Assembly: GCA_012845835.1 (NCBI GenBank)
Contig: JABAKD010000013.1
Coordinates: 4,772,628 to 4,836,627, forward strand
Length of the DNA: 64,000 nucleotides
Direction: 5' to 3'
Source of the DNA: Undaria pinnatifida
Lineage: Eukaryota; Sar; Phaeophyceae; Laminariales; Alariaceae
Shown here: piece after piece, positions 12,816 through 23,600 of the stretch
How the letters are laid out: every line of letters starts with the position of its first letter
Position numbering within the stretch: the first letter of the stretch is position 1
Notes under the pieces: model-generated
The model's database searches: none
The model's input: the letters and a program-made list of their open reading frames with translations, nothing else
Told to the model about the DNA's origin: nothing
Translations under genes and position numbers: made by a program

Positions 12816-13068
12816 TTTTTTTTTTTTTTTTTTTTTTATCCTCTGGCGGATGGGGAAAAATAAAGCTTAGCTCACCACACTTCCACGTATTTTCATACGC
12901 GTCGTGTGTCGATTTAACTCAGTTGCTTTTGCAGCCCAACGCTAGCTGGCGCACCCTCCGGGTCCCATTGTAGGTATAGCGTAAGCTGTCCCTATCAGTG
13001 GTCTTCGTTACAACCCCGGCAGCGCAAGCTGCCGTTGTATACGGGTGCGTGTGTATGTCGACCCGGCC
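12816..13068 (-). mobile_element. Poly(A)-tailed retroposon, copy 2 (5'-truncated)
   Basis: Second copy of the 3748-4160 element, same orientation, cut at its 5' end (right side), as usual for reverse-transcribed copies. The A-tail appears as a T run at about 12816-12837. It is flanked by the 8 bp direct repeat TAGAAGCA at 12808-12815 and 13069-13076. No coding sequence. Confidence 0.85.
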
Positions 13069-13076
13069 TAGAAGCA

Positions 13077-13720
13077 AAATTATTTTTCACCGTTTGGTTT
13101 TGCCGTTGTTGCTGATATTGCAATGTTTGGCACTACGGTCCGCAACAATAGTTCATTACCATGTAAGGCGGCGAAAAAACGAATAATCGCGTTGTTATTG
13201 AAAATTCCGTGTTCCAACAAGCGTTCTTATCATGATACGAGCATGCAGCAAATGGCGGCATTGCAAGCTATGCGCGTGTCTTACAGGTACTTGCATTGAA
13301 GTTCGGCAGTAAAATCGTTGTCACCTTCTTATCTAACAAGCGCTGCCCGGTAGGATGCGGAGAGCAGCCGGGTGGATGCTGAAATTCTCAGCTTTTGGCT
13401 TTACTCGTGAATTTATCTCTGAACCCCCCCCCCAAAAAAAATAGTTGAATACGTCTCCATACGTGATACGCTAACACGATGCTCAGATGACAGCATTAAT
13501 TAAGCGTTGATTTGCACACTAACTATTAGTTATAGTTATGGAGGCTTATGGTCAGATTGAAAATACGCCAACAGGGCTGCTGCAGCGGCTAGATGTAGAA
13601 TAAGTGTTGGCATCGCCTTTTTCTTGGTGTGGCGTACCGGAGTCGTCAGCCGTCAACCCTACTACGTGCATAAATAGGGTATCAATTGTGTGCTTCTTTA
13701 TTGAAGAAAAACAAAATTCA
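13077..13720. other. Intergenic, no recognisable gene
   Basis: Nothing recognised. Confidence 0.3.
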
Positions 13721-13724
13721 CTCC

Positions 13725-13790
13725 AGCTGTGAGATCGAATATTTTGTCGAAACTCATCTTTGCAAGCTGTGTGTGATACTTGTAACACCA
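13725..13790 (-). repeat. Fragment of the poly-C repeat 3' module
   Basis: About 60 bp matching the terminal part of the ~240 bp module (CAGCTGTGAGATCGAAT-like start), inverted relative to copies 1 and 2. Confidence 0.6.
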
Positions 13791-14400
13791 CGCCCGAACA
13801 CCCAAACAAATAACGCTCCGACCGACCTTTCCAATGTCCCATGATTATGGAATCGTGTTATCATAGCATTTTTTTGAGCGTCAGCGAGAATAATATGGAC
13901 ATTTAGTCTATACATGCATAATAGATCATTCGTTTTTGAGGGAATTCGATGGTCAGGGTTTTTTTACGTCTCGGACTCAGTATTCGATTCTCGAGACTGG
14001 AATTCTCGGTCAAATAGCTTCGTTCGAGCGCCCTCTTAGGGGGGAGGCTCAAACGCCCCTCACCCTGCCGTATCCGTTCCGCACCTGGCCAGGATCGGGT
14101 ACGTGAGCTGATCGAGACAAGCGAGAACTGCGTAAACGTTTGTGTTTTGGGCCGTATACGCCCGAGCTATTCTTGGATCTTGGCATATGCAGAGCTTGAA
14201 CGAAAAAAACATATGGAAAAACATGCATTTCCAAGTTGGCATTACTTCCAAATTGGCTTCTTCTTATTTCGTCCCCACCATACTTCTTTCATGGTCACAC
14301 CTCGAAGGGTTTGGCCTATTGTCGTACAACTTCTGCGTCGTTGCTTTTTGATTATCGGGTTTCACGGTTAAATACCTTTGTTTGAGCGTTTGACGTTTTC
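13791..14400. other. Intergenic, no recognisable gene
   Basis: Only short overlapping frames; nothing recognised. Confidence 0.3.
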
Positions 14401-15500
14401 AAGGGGAGATTTGTTATATGTGTGGTGCTAGGTCTAGATGATGGTGCGGGTGGTGGGGATGGAGGGGGCGTTCGGGGCGGGGGGTGCGGGGTTGGCGGCA
14501 GGGGGGGGGGGGGAAGCAGCGGCATGGATGGCCCTAGAAAGATAATGAGGTGATATCCAGTGCGTGAAGTGTTTATTAATCCGGCGGATTTCGATTTCAG
14601 GTGGAGAGCGAGAAGGGGGGGGGGGGGAGGGGGGGAGGATTGTTTAGGAGGTTTAGGTCACATATAATATTCAAATACACTCCGGCTGTGAGATCAAAGA
14701 TATGTAGGGGCTTTTTATACGCGTGGTGCTAGGTCTAGGCGATCGTGCGGGTGGTGGGATAAGCGCGGGCGTTGGAGGAGGAGGGTGAGGGGGACAAGAT
14801 ATATATATATATATATATAAAATGAAAATACACCCCAGCAGCTGTGAGATCGAATATTTTGTCAAAACTCATCTTTGCAAGCTGCGTGTGATACTCCGAT
14901 CGCGCGTATCACGGGTTGTGTGTCCTCATTAAGGATATAGGTCGGCGACTTCCCTTGCAACTACAGTGTAGATATCAGGGTCAACAGGGTGATGTTAGGC
15001 AGTCTGTGCGCGGAAACTATAAAACCCGTTTCTGAGGGGGACAAAATCTGACAGCTGTGGAAGGAAATGCATCTGTGTATCAAGTGAATCCTGTGAGTCG
15101 AATATCCGGTGAGGGGAGGGCGGAGTTTCTAAGGACGTGGGGGCCTGATTTTTATCAAAAGGGGGGCGGGAGGAGGGGGAGGGGGGAAAGGGGACGGGTG
15201 GGGCAGGTGGATTTTTGCGTGGAAACAATAAATATTTTTTGTGGAGGAGGGGGGGGGTTAATTTGGGGGCGGGGGCGGGGGGGCAGCGCTTCAGGTTGCA
15301 TAGATGTAGGGGGTTACTATGCGCGTGGTGCTAGGTCTAGGCGATGGTGCGGGTGATGGGGAAGGAGGGGGCGTTGGGAGCGGGGGTGGGTGGGAATTGC
15401 AGCAGCGGCATGGACGGCTCTGAAACGATAACGAGGCGATATCCAGGGTGTGGGAGTGTTTATTACCCTGGCGGATTTCGATAGTAGATGGGGCGTTTTA
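14400..15500 (-). repeat. Poly-C-rich interspersed repeat, inverted copies
   Basis: Poly-G on the plus strand, so minus orientation. It contains two versions of the ~115 bp segment (about 14520-14605 and 15405-15490) around the ~240 bp module (about 14825-15060), plus a (TA)n tract near 14800-14820. Same family as 5400-6535. No coding function. Confidence 0.7.
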
Positions 15501-15569
15501 GAGAGAGGAAGCAAGGAAAAAAATAAAAAAGGTGGGCTATATACTTAATTACGGAAAAGAAGGAAGTTC

Positions 15570-15760
15570 CATTCAGGGGCTTTTCCCAATCACACACGTG
15601 GTGACCCGAATCATGGGATGAGAGACCACCTAGTTGTTTTTCTTCTATCTCTTCGGGAAACCATAGGTTCCCCCTCATTTCTGAAGATGCCACCATCACA
15701 TACAATTTAGTAAATTAGACTTGTGTACGGGCATCGACCAACGTTCCCCCTGCCTGGGCC
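15570..15760 (-). repeat. Partial copy of foldback arm
   Basis: Matches the right arm of the 16158-16857 foldback (AAGCCCCT/GGGCTTTTCCCAA region through the AGACTTGTG end motif) at lower identity. Single arm only. Confidence 0.6.
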
Positions 15761-15792
15761 TCACCTAAACGTTGGCCGCCCGGGCCTTTGGG

Positions 15793-15832
15793 GCGGTGGG
15801 CTATTCGCGTTTGCGGTGGGCTATTCGCGTTT
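15793..15832. repeat. 20 bp exact direct duplication
   Basis: The 20 bp unit starting GCGGTGGGC occurs twice back to back (15793-15812 and 15813-15832). Confidence 0.85.
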
Positions 15833-15893
15833 GCGACCAGAATGCACTTCCTGGTCGCGTAAAGGTACGGACGTACACTCAATCCAGCCCTTG

Positions 15894-15924
15894 ACCCTAG
15901 CCCTAACCTAACCCTAACCCTCAC
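15894..15924. repeat. Interstitial telomere-like repeat
   Basis: Short run of CCCTAA-type units (CCCTAGCCCTAACCTAACCC and continuing), i.e. TTAGGG on the minus strand, slightly degenerate. An internal telomeric-type tract, not a chromosome end. Confidence 0.6.
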
Positions 15925-16157
15925 CACAACTCTGGCCCCAACCTGGACCCAAAACGGGCTAGAAATATGCGAGTAACGCGGCTGCGCCGCTTTTTTATAT
16001 TTTTATATATTCCGATCTGCGGACCACCACATAGCCCTCGGCCAATGAGAGAGCGTGAAAACACTACCCTCCAAGATCCGGGCGGCCACATTGTTAGGGT
16101 TTGTGCCTGCCTGTGTGAACGTAATTATTACGCTCATCCAATGCGCACTATCCGTGT

Positions 16158-16857
16158 TGGTGTATCCCTGTGTACAAGTCTGATTTACTATATGGTATTA
16201 TTATTCTGGGGTGTATGTGATGGTAGGATCTGCGAAGATGCGGGGAAACCTAGGGATTACCGAACGGATGTAATAATATATCTAAGCGGTCCCTACTCCC
16301 ATGATTGAGGTCACCACGTGTTTGCGTGGGAAAAGCCCTTGAGTGGCACTCCTTTCTGCACTTCCTTCCTTTCATTATTTCGATATGAATTTTCACTTCT
16401 CTCTTCCCCGCCCGGAGGCTCTCCGGATTTCGATACTTCTGTCTTTGTGATTACGACCGGGTCTACCACTCGAAGTGTACGTGGATGGTCGAACATGCTA
16501 GTGTTTTCAAAGTACTAGTATGTTCGACCATCTACGTACACGGGTGGTAGATGCATGGCTGGCTCATTCACGGAGACAGAAGTCACGATATCCGGGGAGC
16601 CATCGGGCGGCGAATAGAGATGAAGTAGGATAGATTATTCAAGTATTGAAATGAAGAAAGTACAGAAGAAAGAGCCACTCAAGGGCTTTTCCAACGCACA
16701 TACGTGGTGACCTGAATCATGGGAGTAGGGACCACTCATATATTTTAATATACTCGCTCGGCAAACCCTAGGTTCCCCCGCATCTCCGAAGATGCTACCA
16801 TCACATACACAAAATACCATAGAGTAAATCAGACTTGTGCACAGACATAAACCACCC
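16158..16857. mobile_element. Foldback (long inverted repeat) element
   Basis: Two ~345 bp arms (16158-16503 and 16513-16857) are reverse complements at moderate identity, separated by about 9 bp. The outer ends carry the motif ACAAGTCTGATTTA (left) and its complement (right). Related single arms lie at 15570-15760 and 10395-10500, and an end fragment at about 16980-17015, so this is a repeat family and not a one-off palindrome. It carries no transposase frame. Likely a non-autonomous DNA element or two copies inserted head to head. Confidence 0.75.
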
Positions 16858-17019
16858 CCCTCTCTGCCTTTGTGAAACTCAAGATAACGATAAACTCGAA
16901 CATATCGAAAATTAGAACCGCCAAACATATCAATAGTTCTGCTTTACCATCTCCGTAGATTCAATGCAGCCATACGCATAATACATTAGACTTGTGCACA
17001 GGCATAAACCAACAGGAAG

Positions 17020-20000
17020 CAAACAGGAAAGGTTGGTGAACTCCTACCGTAGTTTGAGGCGAGTAGCACCGCCAATATGTGACGTTCGACTCGCGCGAAA
17101 GAGTGTAAGATTAATTCGCCCCCCTCGTCGAATGTCTTGCCCGCTGTTGTTGATCATGGGTATTGGTGGTAAACATTTGTGGGGGGGGGTTGTGTAAACA
17201 GTCGGGCTATGATGCTTCATTGCGGTCGTCGTCTCCGGAGAGATGTCCGTCGCAGTTTGATTTTGGGACATGACCACTAGGAGACTTTTGGCTGAAATTG
17301 CGAGAGCTCAGGTGACGAACTTTTATGACCTGTCGACGAGCGGTAGGAAGGCCGAATTTAACGCGCGATACAGATGAGAAGGGATGGCGGACAACAGAAC
17401 GGGTGATGCCCGGGCTCATGATTTTGTCGTCACTAAGGTCATTGATTGTCAACCCTTCCACAAGGTGACCAAGAACTCGAAAGTGACGACTTAAAGCATT
17501 TCAAGCAAAGCCCATTACAGCAGCAACACTCTTTGTCGGTGGCACACGTCGCGGGCTTGATCCTCAGCCGGTGCGTGGCGGTGACGGATTGTTACGCGGC
17601 TACACCCTGGCCGACCAGCTTAGAGACCCTGTAACTGATGCATGCGACTAGAGCGTGCGAGCGCAGTTTGATGAAGCCGCTTCCGACACAGAGAACGTCT
17701 CATCTGCGCAAGAAACGGCCCAACAATGCCGTCGTGTTTGCAGTGTCTTTGTGTCTTCTACTTGGGCCAGTTCCATCCCTAGATCGTTGGTTTGTTCATG
17801 CGGTTCCCTTTTTAGGTACCAGGTGTGATCGGAATTTACTATTGGGTGCGGTAAAAATCTCATCGAGGGAGAATCCTCCCAGCACATAATCGCACCCATA
17901 TCCTAGCATGTGCATCACCCTTTATCCTCTACAACCGAGGGGCTCGCGTGTTCGACGGGAACAACATGCACAGCGGCAATCAGCCTTGTTTCCCCCCTAA
18001 ATTTGTATCGCCGGATATCTGGGCGTTTGATGCAGCCCTCGTGTTGTCCCCAAGAGTTTCTCTTCTTATTGCTTAGCATCCAGCTGAAATCCGGCTCTTA
18101 CCCGTTTATTAGACATTGCGAAGGGGGGTGGTTCGAAGAAGGCGTGTGGCATTGAGGCATTCGAATGATGTTTAAACAAACCCAAGGGCGGAAAAAACAA
18201 CATTTCGACTGGTTTAATTGTTGGGTTCGACGATAGCAGATTGTTCCGATGCATCAGCCGCTGTGTCTGAAGCAAGCTCTAATGCCGTGTAAGTCCCCCA
18301 CTCGATTCCAGCACCCCAACCCTGTGGCTAGTGTGGATAGGGCGAATACGTTCGAGTTTTTTTTTAGAGCTCGAATCAACAGGTGTATCGCGACTTTTTT
18401 GCCGTCAGCAAGCTGCACACGCCGACCCCTCGCCTACATAATACCTATGGCAACAGGAACTAGAGGGAACGCTCAAAAGTTTGAACGTTAAACGAATGTG
18501 CTAGTCGTGCAAGGGTAACAGTTGTCCAAATGTTTGTGACATGTACTTGTCACGCGCGATGCCATAAACGTAAAGGGTTTGGCCTAAAAAATTGTATTGA
18601 TGGCCGACGAAGGTCCCCAAGTGAGGAGGCTACCGAATGTTGTTGGAAGGCCTTGTGTTTCTTAACAAGGCCGTGGCAACCTTGTTGAAGGTAGGCGGAA
18701 TTCTTTCCGAGGTCACTGGATGGATGACGTGGAGAAGTCCTATATAAGGAGACCCGGATGTTTTGAGTGGTTCACCTATTGTAGCATGACACGTTGGTGA
18801 AGATCTCCAAGGTTTATGTGAATGGTCCACACAAACGATTTTGTGTCTTGCCTCGATAAGTGCTGGCGAATATCGCACTACAGAAATGCAGGCGCACACC
18901 TTTACCAACGTGGATAAACGCTCGCACGCCGTCTACGTGAAATGTTGCTGTTGTAATACGCACTGGATAGCTAACGTTGACGAAGGACAGAGGCCCAACA
19001 CCAACGATAGAGCCACACCCCCCCGGCGTATGTATGCTGACGGCTGTAAAAACTCCTTCTGCACTTCAAGTTTTTGTCGAAATATCAAGTAAATGTGGTG
19101 GTCAACAGCGCACATGCCAATATGTACCAACGATCTGTCCGCAATATTAGCAAACCCTAACCTATGATGCATTGAGAGGATATCCATTTTCCCGTGGATA
19201 GGCAGCACCATGATTCCGACCGTTTCTATCAATACCTCCTAGAAAAGAGGGACACCGTGCTGTCCATCTGGACTAATTTGCGGCAGCATTACACTCGTAG
19301 AAAAACCGAGATAATCCTCATTCCGTGCTACATAACCTGTAGACGCCTTAACATGTGTCAGGTGTGCATCACTTGGCTGGTTTCTGCCGTGCGTATGCTT
19401 TTCTTGTTACGGAGTTTATCTTCATCGTCATGTAAATAATCACAAGCTTCCATGACGGGGGGCCGGCAAACATCCAGATATAGGTTACTCGTTCACTCAC
19501 CCAAGGAAAGCTTGACAACATTTTAACGGGTCTAGCGAAACGCTCCGCCGCAACCTACTCTGCTGCCACGGAGTTGCCACCGGAAAAAAACCCACTATGA
19601 AAGGGCCCCCAACGATTATATCCTTAACTACACCTACATCGTTATTGAGCAGCCTATGTGGAACCTGTTTTCGCCCTACACAACACGGGCCAACGCACTC
19701 ATTTTCTGCATTACTCATTGTGCGATCCAAATGCCCAGCTTGTTACAACAGGTGTGGTAAATATTGTGATCGCTCTTCTTTCCACCAATTGGACAGCACC
19801 GCAAAAAGTTCCACCCCGAACTGGGCTTCTCCGCCCTCATGTCCCTGGCATCAAACACATCGATGTTGCTATGTCCCACCGTCGGAACACTGCACTCATC
19901 ATGTGTGATTGGTGGCCTTTTCTCAAATACAAAGCTGTGGATGAATCGCAACCATCAGCAACATCCGGATGTTAGCCGGCCCAGCAATCATTCTAGGATA

Positions 20001-20661
20001 AACAATAGCCGCACCACCGATTCTTACGCGTCGCAACAGACGAGAAAACGAGTCTGGCAGGAGATTTCCCTCCTCAATCGGTCGTGCGAAAAGCAAAATT
20101 GTCGATGTCGCGTCGTGGCTCTACCGGCGGCGATAACGCCATCCGATCGCATAGGGTACATACTTGGACAGCTAAAAATATTGTGCCGACACCCCCCTTC
20201 GAGTATGGGTGCATCTTGCTGGGCCAATGCCGCCCGAATTCATGCATACATATACATGTCACAACTGGTACTGACCATCAAATGGATGACCGCGGCTGAA
20301 TTCGTATACTACTGAGTATAGTACCACGAGCGACTAGTGTTCAAGAAGACGCTAGCAGCACAGGAGCATAGGTCCTACCATAAAAAAGATGAACAAAAAA
20401 ATATGGCAGTACAAGACCGTAGACAATACCGAGCCACAGTTTTTTCGAAATGAGTACCTACTCGTACTGTATTCTAAGGGACTTGAAAGTGGAACACGTT
20501 CCAAACACCAACAACCTACTCGCACACTAGGTTTATAGTCAATTGCAGCATGTACAACCTGTCGCGCTGCCGCCGTACGCTATCCGTATGCCAGACTCGA
20601 ACAAGATACTCGATACATCAGAAATATAATAGGGATCGAACTCGCTCGCCACGGAAGTCAA
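17020..20661. other. Intergenic; unassigned, possibly decayed coding tract on minus strand
   Basis: Downstream of epimerase gene 2. Several minus-strand open segments share one frame (19232-18933 and 18908-18630, separated by a stop) with further pieces at 19951-19715 and 20227-20024. This could be the wreck of a transposon gene, but I recognise no catalytic motif and could not name a family. No other feature seen. Confidence 0.3.
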
Positions 20662-23600
20662 TTACACCCCTATAGTGGTTAGCTGACAAAGAGGAGTGTA
20701 GGCACCGTCGGTACCCTCGGCGAAACACGATCCGTACGTGACCCTTAGTTTCACATTGTCCAAGCCGGTGTTTCCCGAAATAAGGGTTTCGTAGCTGTTA
20801 TCGAAGCGGATCTTCGTGGGGTCGTCGAACGTGTTGTCGATGAGCTGGGTGCCGTTGGCCGCTTTGAGTTTGACGCTCTCTTTGCCTCCGCCAATGATCA
20901 TGTTGTCCATAACGATGTTGTCCTTCACCCTCCCGGAATCCACAACAAATGGCGAGTCAGATCCCTCATAGGTGTAAACGTTGTATCTGGGGACAGCGAC
21001 AAATCATAGGGCCTGGGTTAGGCCAAACTAGAGACATTGTGCGAGTTGGGTGCACACGGTTCCTGCTAAAGCTCGGCCGTATCGGGGGCGGGGTAGCACC
21101 TGCTAGCCACAGACCCGACTCCTCAAACGATAGAGGCACTGCCGTATTTTACCGCGTTTGCCCTCTACTGGACAATGTGTACCGGATCAAAGGAACGACG
21201 CACGCTACCCTAGGGTAGCACCGAGAACTTGTAGCGCTCGTCACGTCAGGGGCTCTACTGTCCGTACTTCATCTAACAGCTGACGTTTAAAACGTTGCAA
21301 ACCGAAGCCCCATTAACACTTCCAAGGTCTAGGTAAATATAATCGCCCACTACAAAACGCATCGGGGCAGTTGCTTGTTTGACGAGCAGTTTCAGCTGCC
21401 TGAGTGAGTTGGACAAACCCTGCTACATCCTTCGCAGCGCGCGTCGGATGAAGCAAGACAGGGGTTCAATACAGGGCACGTGCCTGATCTCTGTGTTGTT
21501 TCGTTAACAGGTCTGTTTGTAGTTTAGCGGTACCCACTTTGTCGAGCCGTTGATGAGATTTCCCGAAAACACGTTGTCGGCACACCCCACAGAAAGCCTC
21601 ACGCCGTACTTGTTGCTCTCAAAGGTGTTTCCAGACACCTCGGCGTTGAATGACTCCATCAGCGCAATGCCAGCGTCGCCGTTGTCGTGGACGTAGTTCC
21701 CTTGAAGGGCAATCGAGAAATAGACAAAGGTCATTGTCGACGGACATCGTTCGGCGACTGTGGAAGCCGTCACGCCATATAACTAGACCCTTTATGCAGG
21801 AAGCGCCTAAGCGCGCAATAATCAAAGCCTATTGGCCTCGTTTATCGTGCGCGTTTTGACCGGTTAACGTGTCATTACTGCTCAACTGCACTTTGAACTA
21901 TATTTCTTGGCACTCCTCTAAATCACGGTGGGAATCCCCGCGCTCATAGATTACAGTATGTGTAAAATATAGTAGCGGATCTAGTCAGCACAACCCGAGG
22001 AGTGTCATCTCCGTTCCATTTAGTTATCTACAGCATCGGAGGACCCGCGTCGGAAAAACCTGGTAAAGGCGTTAACCAATAAACCCCAAAATCTCGATTT
22101 GAGAGCTTCAGGGTATGGGTACAATAGGCTAGTTTGGTTTGTGGTTCTCCGTTCCGAGACATATATACGCACTATCCGCATCGCAATCAGCACACGTATC
22201 GATCTCTGAAAAGACCACAATGACCACTATCTTTCATGGGGAGTAGACCTCGTTTTTCTCGAGATCTTCATTTCAAGAGCTCCATTCCTCACGTCAAACG
22301 CCACGCTAAATAACAATTTTTACTCCATATTGACGGACATTACCATGGGCCGGGTCTACAACTAAACAATAAGAAGCAAAAATGCGTCTCCAGGTGTATT
22401 TCGTAGTTCCTAGAAGATACGAAGCCCGTGACACATAACCCACATGGCCTTGAACAACTACCTATACCGAAGGATGCATCACAGTCACCTAGAAAAAACT
22501 GTTCCTCACCTTTGACGATGGCGTCGTCACCGCTCCTGTGCAGGAAGATTCCAGCGGATTTTTCTCCGCCGCCGTACACCTCATTTCCCTGAGCAGTAAA
22601 CGGCACAGACCGCAACATCAAATCAACTATGGTGCAGTAGGGGACGGTTAGAACAACAAGGATCTGCTGTATATGTTGGAGGGCTTGGCGCCAACGCCAA
22701 CACGCAGGTGTACCCTAGGGCACTAAGAGATGCCCTGCACGATGTCTTAGCAAAGGCATCTCAACAGAGGAACCTGCTTGCTCAGGGGGAAGGGATCGAA
22801 CAAAGCTTCCAACCCTGAGCTCCAAACTTCAATTGGTTGCCTGTACCACTACAAAAGCGAACGCTGACGCGCCGCCAATGTGTAGCATGGCAGGGCCCGC
22901 TATCTCCACGAACCAGGAGTGATTTCGTGACGATGCAGGACGAAAAGAAGAAGTGTCCCACGATCAATCTATAAGCAAGCAGATATGTATTATACCTCGT
23001 ACGAGTAAGAGAGAAACAGGTGTGACAAGCAGCCTCTAAACAGAGGTGCTACCACAAACATGTCTGAAACCGCGGTTGCGCTCCCTAATTGATTACTCCT
23101 TTACCTGGCCCGTGAAAATGTCAATCGACGAAATTTTAACAAGGTTTGTTATTTTTTTTAGGTTACAGGTGACACATGGACTCCAACCTGACTCGAGGAA
23201 CTCCATAAAGTTGAGGTTTACTACCACCGAATCACGCGCCCGAATAGGCAGACTTTACTCGTGCATATGTCTTTCGGAGGGATACGTTAATCACCCTAAA
23301 TGTGCCCCCCCAAAGTGGCCTTGGTCTTCAAAGCTCAATTGGCGGACTTTACTCGTGCATGTCTTTCGGAGGAGTACATCAATCACCCTAACTGTGTCCC
23401 CCCAAAGTGGCCTTGATCTCCAAAGCTCCGACGTTTTTGAAGAAGGAATAATTGCATATGTCTCACATGCCGAACGATTCAAACGCAATCCTTTTAGAAA
23501 GTTCTTGATCTTGCTGGTGGTATCCGCGGAACGACTGCGGATGACATCACAACCTCAGTCAGAACCGAAACGACCATGGTGCCGAGAATTCAACAATACT

